Assembly (NCBI GenBank): GCA_018350325.1
Contig: JAEVLN010000007.1
Span: 3,577,804-3,641,803 of the forward strand
Reading direction: 5' to 3'
Source: Globodera rostochiensis
Taxonomy: Eukaryota; Nematoda; Chromadorea; Rhabditida; Heteroderidae
DNA length: 64,000 nucleotides
Position 1 is the first letter of the stretch. Every line of letters begins with the position of its first letter. The position numbers and the translations under genes are program-made. Positions 57,476 through 64,000 of the stretch are shown piece after piece. The notes beneath the pieces are model-generated. The model saw only the letters and a list, made by a program, of their open reading frames with translations. It had not been told where the DNA came from and searched no databases.

Positions 57476-59097
57476 TCAAATGATCTCCGAATTCGAGTTC
57501 CCAATTTCCTGAACATTTGCCGCGGCATTCTCTTCCACAGAAAGTCCATCGACAGAATTTGGATGGAATTGCTGTCGTTTAAATTGCTTTTTCCATTTGT
57601 ACAAAGTGACTATTCCAATTTTCAACCTTTTGGCAATTTCCTCGTCACAAATTTTAGGATTTTTGTCCTTAATTTTATAATAATGTTTCATTAACTCTTT
57701 TTGTTCGCTGTGGGAGTGTTTATGTTTTGGTTCTGTAAAAGATTTTTAATTAATATAAATAAATAATAATACTCACTGGATTGGCCAAGTTCACGTTTCC
57801 AAGTGTAAATTGTTCTAACACCTAGTCCCAACTCTTTTGCGACAGTTTCATTTGTTTCATTTTTATATGAATTTTTGAATCCGTCCCGCTTTAACTCGGC
57901 TTTTCTTTGATCAAATTTCTCTACCAAATTTTTTCGCTCATTTTTTGGATTTTTTCGGCTTAAACCAAATTCTTTTTTCCATTGGTTTATTGTGCCAACA
58001 TTTACACCAAATCTTTCAACGATTTCTTTGCATGATTTTTTGTCGGCACCGGAATGTGCACTTTCCATTTGCATTAACTTTTTCACAATTTCAAGCTTTT
58101 CGTCGTTCGAGTAATTTGTCCCTAAAAAAGCAAAAACTTCAAAAAATGTAAATTATTTTTGTGTTTGATTTAAAAACAATTTTATGCCATTCGAGTCCTC
58201 TTAGTCTCTAAAAAACCTAACTTAGTTAACCTATTTTAGCAAACATTGAGAATAAATCTTACCGATTTGGCCAAGTTCACTTTTCCAATTGTAAATTGTT
58301 GCCAAACTGAGGCTCAACTCTTTTGCGACAGTTTCATCAATTTCGTTTTTATATGAATTTTTGAATCCGGCCCGTGTTAACTCGGCTTTCATTTGATCAA
58401 ATTTCTCTATTAAATTAATTCGCTTATTTTTTGGATTTCTTCGGCTTAAGTTTAATTCTTTTTTCCATTCAAATATTTTTGTGCGATTGACTTTTAAATG
58501 TTTAGCAATTTTCATTTCAATTGTAACCCATTCTTTTGCCGAATATTTTCCTTTTTGCTTAAATTCGTCTTTATTTGCGTGGAATTTGTCGATTATTTTA
58601 CGTTTTTCATTTGAAGTAATTTCTTCCATTGTTTCGCTTTGTTGTTCACTATTTTTGGCATTATCAAAGTGATCAGACTCTGTGAGAGGATGATTCTGAT
58701 CAGTTGAATTGGATTCAATTTGTTCAGAGTGATCAGATTCTGTGAGAGGAGGATTCTGATCGGTTGAATTGGGTTCAATTTGTCCAATGTGATCAGTCTC
58801 TGTGAGAGGAGCATTCTGATCAGTTGAATTGGGTTCAATTTGTTCAGAGTGATCAGACTCTGTGAGAGGAGCATTCTGATCAGTTGAATTGGGTTCAATT
58901 TGTCCAATTTGGGTGTTCTGCTGGTCGATTTGGTGATGGAAATTTTGTTCAAGCGTTAATTTATGCCATTCTTCGTCTTTTTCATTGTCCCACCAGCCTT
59001 CGCCGAATATTTCATCAAATAAGTCTACGCATTCGGATTTGTCGAATGAATTTGTCGCAAAAAACAATACAAAAATTAAAATCCAAAATTTATCCAT
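57476..59097 (-). CDS. Secreted multi-HTH protein, member B (3 exons, 478 aa)
   Basis: Minus-strand exons 58263-59097, 57777-58121 and 57476-57732; phases agree, 478 codons plus TGA. Signal peptide MDKFWILIFVLFFATNSFDK; acidic DEIFGEGWWD motif at about 28-37; four copies of a 20-aa unit (QIEPNSTDQNPPLTESDHS), each with an NST sequon, at about 65-150. Five helix-turn-helix-like modules follow, each with a basic W-K-[RK]-E turn: for example AKHLKVNRTKIFEWKKELNL, AKELSLSLATIYNWKSELGQ, VERFGVNVGTINQWKKEFGL, AKELGLGVRTIYTWKRELGQ, AKRLKIGIVTLYKWKKQFKR. Exon 2 is an extra two-module exon compared with member D. The modules resemble homeodomain-like/transposase HTHs. A secretion signal on a DNA-binding-type protein is unusual; nuclear targeting in host cells is one hypothesis. 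Confidence 0.85.
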
Positions 59098-59196
59098 TTT
59101 ATTTGGGCAAAATAACCTAAGAATTTATGCAAATTATTGAAAATTTTATCACTTTTATATTTAAACGTAAAAACGATATAAAAAATTTGTTTTCTA

Positions 59197-59220
59197 ATTA
59201 TTGAAAGTAATAAATGACTG
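59197..59220 (-). promoter_or_regulatory. Conserved upstream element of HTH member B
   Basis: On the minus strand GTCATTTATTACTTTCAATA then ATT, 100 bp upstream of the member B start. The same 23-mer lies at about 62693-62715 upstream of member D. Either a shared promoter element or residue of gene duplication. Confidence 0.55.
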
Positions 59221-59222
59221 TT

Positions 59223-59258
59223 CCTGACATCTCATAAATATTTTTTGAACCGGGACCA
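59223..59258 (-). repeat. Inverted single copy of the 48-bp minisatellite unit
   Basis: On the minus strand this reads GGTCCCGGTTCAAAAAATAT then TTATGAGATGTCAGG, the same as the array at 57022-57300. The repeat therefore flanks HTH member B on both sides in opposite orientation. Confidence 0.9.
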
Positions 59259-59259
59259 A

Positions 59260-60116
59260 ATCATATTCCAGACATTACGTAAATATTTCTCTTATAATAA
59301 TAATAATAATAATAATCATTTATAAAAAATGAAATGGCCAAATGAAAAAAAAATGTTATATCTTTGTATGCACAGATTTTAAGCTGTTTCAGATTTTACT
59401 GACACAAAGTTTTAGAAGCATTTTTTGGAAAAGGCTTTCATCAGTGGCGTTTTATTAGAGCTCGGACCGGATCAGCTCGGGATTCCGTGTCCCGCCTTTT
59501 TCAAAATTCCATTTTCTTTTTTTATTGCATTTTTCTTAGTACAAATCTTCACTAATTGGTGATGCTCAGACATTAGTAGGCATTCAGCATCAAGTCTGAG
59601 GTAATCAATTTGAGTGATTTTATTCCGTCTTGGCTCCCGGCACTTTGAATTTATCGGATCATATCACAACAATTGACGCAAATCATTAGACATTTTTTGA
59701 AAAACAAATAGGAATAAAAAGATGCAGACCCACATAGGTACTTACTATATTTTGGTTTCCTGTTTGGTTGCTCTTTTATTTTCTCGGCCATGAAATTAAA
59801 GCAAAAACACGAGAAAGCCCTTTTTTTAACTTATTAAATATTATATGCTCTGTTTTTTCCAAATTTTTCGGAAAAATTGGGTTATATGGGTACCTTGCCA
59901 AATTGGACATATATCAACCGACTCCACGCTAAGCCTAACGCACGTAACCGTAAAAATTTTTTTGGCGGAAACCACTTTGAAGCAAGTTATGAGCCCGGGA
60001 CTGAAGTGTCTTTTTCAGTGGGGACTCAGTTGTCCACTGATTAAAAAATGGGCAAAATCACTCATATAGGCTTTTAAAATTACGAATCGAACTGAATGGT
60101 ACTTAGTGTGCGCATG
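59260..60116. other. Intergenic stretch
   Basis: No supported gene. Contains a short (AAT)n microsatellite at about 59298-59316 and otherwise unremarkable AT-rich sequence. Confidence 0.5.
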
Positions 60117-60254
60117 GGGAAGTCAAAAGGTGGGTGTGTGAAAAGCTATTTTCATCAACGGCTAAGTTAATCTGTTAATAATTAATAGGTAGTTTATCTT
60201 AGCCGTTTTGATGAAATAGCTTTTCACATCATCACCTTTTGACTACCCCTTAAT
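60117..60254. mobile_element. Foldback (inverted-repeat) element
   Basis: Left arm GGGGAAGTCAAAAGGTGGGT then GTGTGAAAAGCTATTTTCAT; right arm ATGAAATAGCTTTTCACATC then ATCACCTTTTGACTACCCC. The arms are about 55 bp around a 25-bp AT-rich centre. No clear target duplication. Confidence 0.8.
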
Positions 60255-60640
60255 TCCCTACCCTTGCCGACCCATATACCACAATTTTACCAATTTTTCT
60301 TTCACAAAAAATTTTCGTTGCACTATAAAAGCACATGAACACATTGGCTGAATACATTGGAGTTGAACGTATTTAGTGGTCGATTTGTACGCTGCTTAAT
60401 CAGAAACTAAAAGGAAATCGCTTCTTTCCCTTTTTTTATTCATTTAAGTTGAATGATTTTGTTGATTGAAAACGAAACTTTGGGGAAAATTTTTTTCTAT
60501 TAAATTAAGGTTTACGATTTAAAAAAAAAGAGAATTTGCGCGAACTTTGGTCTCTTTTTAATATCTGCAGTTTTAGAGTAATTAACTAGTGTGAATTGAT
60601 GTGGAATGTTGATGGTAAAAAGCGCTTCGCGCTCAAAGAT

Positions 60641-61068
60641 CCGGACCAGCAAATTCTGGTGGATTCATGATTTCCAGAACATCAAATAAACAAATTGTGA
60701 TTCTTACTAAGGTTCCGGAAACCTAATTCTGCCCCATACAGATCAAAATTGCATGTGTTTTTGACACATTTGACTTGTTTTATGGGTTTTAAGTCTCAAA
60801 GTGCTGAAATGTTTGTGTTTTCGGCACATTTGAAATGATTTGGTGTTTTTGTAAGTGTCAACCTGTTGATGTGCCGAACAAAACACAAGCAATTCAGCAG
60901 GTTGACACTTACAAACCCAATCCAGGTCAAATGTGTCAAAACACATGCAATATTGATGTTCCGGAAAGCCAGTATGACCAGAATTAGGTATCCGGAACCT
61001 CAGTAAGAAATCAGAATTTGTTATTTGATGCTCTGGAAATCAAAATGCACCAGAATTTGCTGGTCCGG
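60641..61068. mobile_element. Long palindromic foldback element sharing sequence with the large minisatellite
   Basis: The outer arms are inverted copies (CCGGACCAGCAAATTCTGG at 60641 versus CCAGAATTTGCTGGTCCGG ending 61068) and continue through TTGCATGTGTTTTTGACACA to the centre. There GTAAGTGTCAACCTG (60851-60865) pairs with CAGGTTGACACTTAC (60898-60912). The left arm has an extra ~80 bp containing, on the minus strand, AAATGTGCCGAAAACACAAA then CATTTCAGCA and AAACAAGTCAAATGTG, which is the unit of the 3986-8598 array. A direct duplication of right-arm sequence follows at 61135-61201. Confidence 0.85.
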
Positions 61069-61257
61069 AAAGCCAACTGGACCAGAATTAGGTTTTCCAG
61101 AAAGCCAGTATGACCAGCCTTAGGTTTTCCAAAAAGCCAGTATGACCAGAATTAGGTATCCGGAACCTCAGTAAGAAATCAGAATTTGTTATTTGATTCT
61201 CTGTAAATTAAGAATGCACTAGAAGTGGAGGTATTTGTGGTTTGGTTTTGTAAAAGA

Positions 61258-61435
61258 ATTTTAATTTAACTCGAAATACTCACTGGTTTGGCCAAGTTCA
61301 CTTTTCCAGCTGTAAATTGTTGCAAAATGAAGCCTAACTCTTTTGCGACAGTTTCATCAATTTTGTGATTGTACGAATTTTTGAATCCGTCCCGCTTTAA
61401 CTCGGCTTTCATTTGATCAAATTTCTTTATTAAAT
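61258..61435 (-). pseudogene. Multi-HTH family fragment, frameshifted
   Basis: The minus strand reads KKFDQMKAELKRDGFKNSYN and DETVAKELG, matching the module end of members B and D. It then loses frame by one nucleotide before TTTGCAACAATTTACAGCTG and continues WKSELGQTS to a GTGAGT donor. Only one module survives, truncated at its 5' side by unrelated sequence near 61437. Confidence 0.8.
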
Positions 61436-61439
61436 TGAG

Positions 61440-62690
61440 GCCGGGCGGTTACGGTCACAAAATTGGTAACCGTAAGCACCCCTGCGTGGATGGAACCGCG
61501 ATAAATTTACACGATTCCCTTCTTTGTTTCGGCACATGATTTTTACAATATAATTGAAACAGAAATTTTGCATACGAATTGATATTGTATCATAGGATCA
61601 TATCGGAGATATGACACAATTGAAATAGTCCCCGGTCTACAGAAATGAGATGTGAGATGATGACTGAATTCGAGGGCGGGAAATCAACTTCTAAAAGGCA
61701 CAATGTGATGGGGGCAATCGATGGCGTTCAATTGGCAGCGCTCGGATGAATGCCTGCAAAAAATTACAATGAAAAACAAGTAATGCTCGAATTCATGCTT
61801 TTTCAATGAAGAGGCCAAATGTAGGTGGAGGAAGCTCATAAAAACCGTATAAACCAGGGATGGGCGGAATTCCGATTTCCGGCATTTTTGGGGTCGGAAT
61901 TCCGATTTCCTATTTCCGAAAAATTTTAAGGCCTCGGAATTCCGATTCATATCTCTGCTTTTAGTTGGCCAATCCTAATAAACTTGGAGATAAAAATTGC
62001 GGTCTCTGATCAGCTGACAGACTACAAGTCGAGCATTCAGCTTGCTTGCCATTTTGTCTTAAACTCTAATAGTTGCAGGCAGCTGTAAAACGGTTCAATT
62101 ATTTAAAAATTAATCGATATCTGAGGTTTCATTAATTATTGAAGAATTGAAATTTTTTTGACAAAAGTTGGTGACAGCCGATATAATAAGAAATTTAATT
62201 TATGCTTTTCTTTGTTATTTTCGCACTGCGACCAACTCAGTTTCTGCGAACACGGACGTTTGTGTGCCGCCGTTTGAGTGCCCGTTTGAGTACCGCCGTT
62301 TGAGTGCCAGTTATAAATGCGACACTTAAGTGCCATTGAAAAAAGAAGCACCAAATTTTAAAGCTAAAGTTATAAATAGGCAAAATTCCTAGATTCAGAT
62401 AGGCAAAATGGTATCCTCCCCCCTTAACTTTGAAATTGTAACTTTTAACTTGAAAAGCACGATTGGTATGCAAACTTTTAGTTTTTTAAAAATTAAGTGA
62501 AAATCTTCAAAGTTAAACGTTAATAGAATTTTAAAATATTTTTTTCATTTGGTATTCATAATTTTTATAAAATGATGATTATTATCGGAAACATATTTAC
62601 GACATATCAGGAATATTATTGATTACGACTGGGATAAATAATTATTATAGAATATGATTTATCCGAATAAATGCCCATTTCAATTATGGG
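61440..62690. other. Intergenic stretch upstream of HTH member D
   Basis: No supported gene. Includes CGGAATTCCGATTTCC repeats at about 61866-61945 (probably half of a palindromic element starting CAGGGATGGGCGG). It also includes GTTTGAGTGCC short repeats at about 62258-62310 and a degenerate 48-bp minisatellite unit at about 62590-62625. Confidence 0.5.
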
Positions 62691-62691
62691 C

Positions 62692-62715
62692 TGTCATTTA
62701 TTACTTTCAATAATT
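62692..62715 (+). promoter_or_regulatory. Conserved upstream element of HTH member D
   Basis: TGTCATTTATTACTTTCAAT then AATT, 168 bp upstream of the member D start, matching the element upstream of member B on the other strand. Confidence 0.55.
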
Positions 62716-62882
62716 TTTTATAAAAGCTAAAGTTTATTAATATTGTAAAAATTTCAAAATTTTGAGAGAATTCATTCACACAAAATTTAACAAATTTTTC
62801 CAAATCAAATTTCCGTTTAAATTATAAAATTATTGGAATTTCTTATAAATCATAATTTTTCAGAGATTTTCTGCCTAAATAA

Positions 62883-63960
62883 ATGGAAGAATTTTGGATT
62901 TTAATTTTGGTGGCATTCTTCGCAACAAAATCACTGGACAAAGCCGAATCCGTAAAATTGGAACTCAAAACATTTGATGAAATATTCGGAGAAGGCTGGT
63001 GGGACAAAGGTGAAGCCGAAGATTTGAAAACGCCGGCGCCAACAAACTTTGGACAAAATGTCCATCACCAAATCGACCGTATGAACACCCAATTTGGACA
63101 AATTGAACCCAATTCAACTGATCAGAATACTACTCTCACAGAGTCTGATCACTCTGGACAAATTGAACCCAATTCAACTGATCAGAATCCTCTTCTCACA
63201 GAGTCTGATCACTCTGGACAAATTGAACCCAATTCAACTGATCAGAATCCTCTTCTCACAGAGTCTGATCACTCGGATAATGCCAAAGCTGAAGATGAGC
63301 AAAAACGTAAAATTATCGACAAATTCCACGCAATTAAAGAAGAATTAAAGCAAAAAGGAAAATTTCCGTGGAAAGAAAGAATTCGAATTGAGAAAGAAAT
63401 TGCTAAACAATTGGGAGTCAATTACTCAAAAATATACAAATGGAAAAAAGAATTTGGCCTAAGCCGAAAAATGCATAACTTCGGGAAAGAAAAAGAAGAG
63501 CGGAAAAATTTGGTAGAAAAATTTGATCAGAGAAAAGCCGAGTTAACGCGGGCCGGATTCAAAAACTCTTATAAGCAAGAAATTGATAAAACTGTCGCGA
63601 AAGAGTTAGGGCTCAGTTTTGCAACATTTTATAATTGGAAACGTAAACTTGGCCAAACCGGTGAGTATTTTGAGCCCAATTTTATTTAATTAAAATTCTT
63701 TTATAGCATCAAATAAATATCCCCACAGCGAACAAAAGGAATTATTGAAACGTTATTATCAAATTAAGGACCAAAGTCCTAAAATTAGTGACGAGGTCAT
63801 TGCCAAAATGTTGAAAATTGGAAGTAAAACTTTGTATAAATGGAAAAAGAAATTCGAACGACAGCAATTGGATGAAAATTCTGTCGATGGGCATTCTGTG
63901 GAAGTGAATGCCGCGGCAAATGTTCAGGAAATTGGGAACTCAAATTCGGAGAGTATTTGA
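62883..63960 (+). CDS. Secreted multi-HTH protein, member D (2 exons, 343 aa)
   Basis: Exons 62883-63660 and 63707-63960, phase-consistent, 343 codons plus TGA. Signal peptide MEEFWILILVAFFATKSLDK; DEIFGEGWWD motif at about 36-45; three copies of the 20-aa QIEPNSTDQNxxLTESDHSG unit with NST sequons at about 77-136. Three HTH-like modules follow: EKEIAKQLGVNYSKIYKWKK, KTVAKELGLSFATFYNWKRK, and EVIAKMLKIGSKTLYKWKKK. The C-terminal tail SVDGHSVEVNAAANVQEIGN is shared with member B. Compared with B it lacks one sequon repeat and one two-module exon, so both repeat number and exon number vary between paralogues. Likely secreted and glycosylated in the repeat region; DNA binding is inferred from the fold pattern only. 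Confidence 0.87.
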
Positions 63961-64000
63961 ATGAAGAGTCAATGATTTGGAAAACGATTTGGCATTTATT

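Overview
The window looks like nuclear DNA of a nematode, most likely a plant-parasitic cyst nematode (Globodera/Heterodera type). It is AT-rich, with short spliced introns (about 40-250 bp) and several GC-AG introns. Its genes include a BTB-BACK-MATH protein, a damaged F-box family whose WIIWHRIWPLINDNI-like core I associate with cyst nematodes, cathepsin D-like proteases and small secreted proteins. The taxon is an inference from family recall, not from a search.

Layout. (1) 0-14 kb: a tandem duplication carrying two intact cathepsin D-like aspartic protease genes (1242-3570 and 9345-11634). They are separated by a 4.6-kb, ~60-bp-period minisatellite (3986-8598). A Tyr-rich minus-strand exon lies downstream of each copy. 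(2) 14-40 kb: a second, larger tandem duplication. Each block holds, in order, a decayed helical-protein gene, a secreted Ly6-like cysteine-rich gene with 14-aa tail repeats (16507-17221 and 36551-37337), and a decayed minus-strand F-box family gene. Block 1 received a hAT element (17405-18893) and an expanded minisatellite MITE. Block 2 received a nested insertion: a long-TIR, Mutator-like element (23309-35123) inside the helical-protein gene, with a pol-less BEL/Pao LTR element inside that. A 5,478-bp segment spanning most of both is tandemly duplicated at about 99.9% identity. (3) 42-50 kb, minus strand: a secreted Cys-rich gene (42872-45059) and an intact 10-exon BTB-BACK-MATH gene (46911-49559). 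(4) 50-64 kb: a small family of secreted proteins made of repeated helix-turn-helix modules (an N-truncated member at 50742-51608, intact genes at 57476-59097 and 62883-63960, a broken fragment at 61258-61435). An unrecognised multi-exon gene (52360-53942) and a LINE remnant lie among them.

The intact genes are mainly secreted (proteases, Ly6-like, Cys-rich, multi-HTH) or ubiquitin-adaptor-like (BTB-MATH, F-box relics), which fits a rapidly evolving parasitism-related region. The genes do not form operons. The common theme is local duplication followed by repeat expansion, intron change, transposon nesting and pseudogenisation. Many short hAT-like elements (CAGGG-type or TAGNG-type ends, 8-bp target duplications) are scattered through the window.

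The most novel item is the family with signal peptide, sequon-bearing 20-aa repeats and three to five tandem HTH modules. It looks like a secreted DNA-binding-type protein family. Exon models were built by hand from splice sites and reading phase; functions rest on recalled family resemblance, not on database searches.
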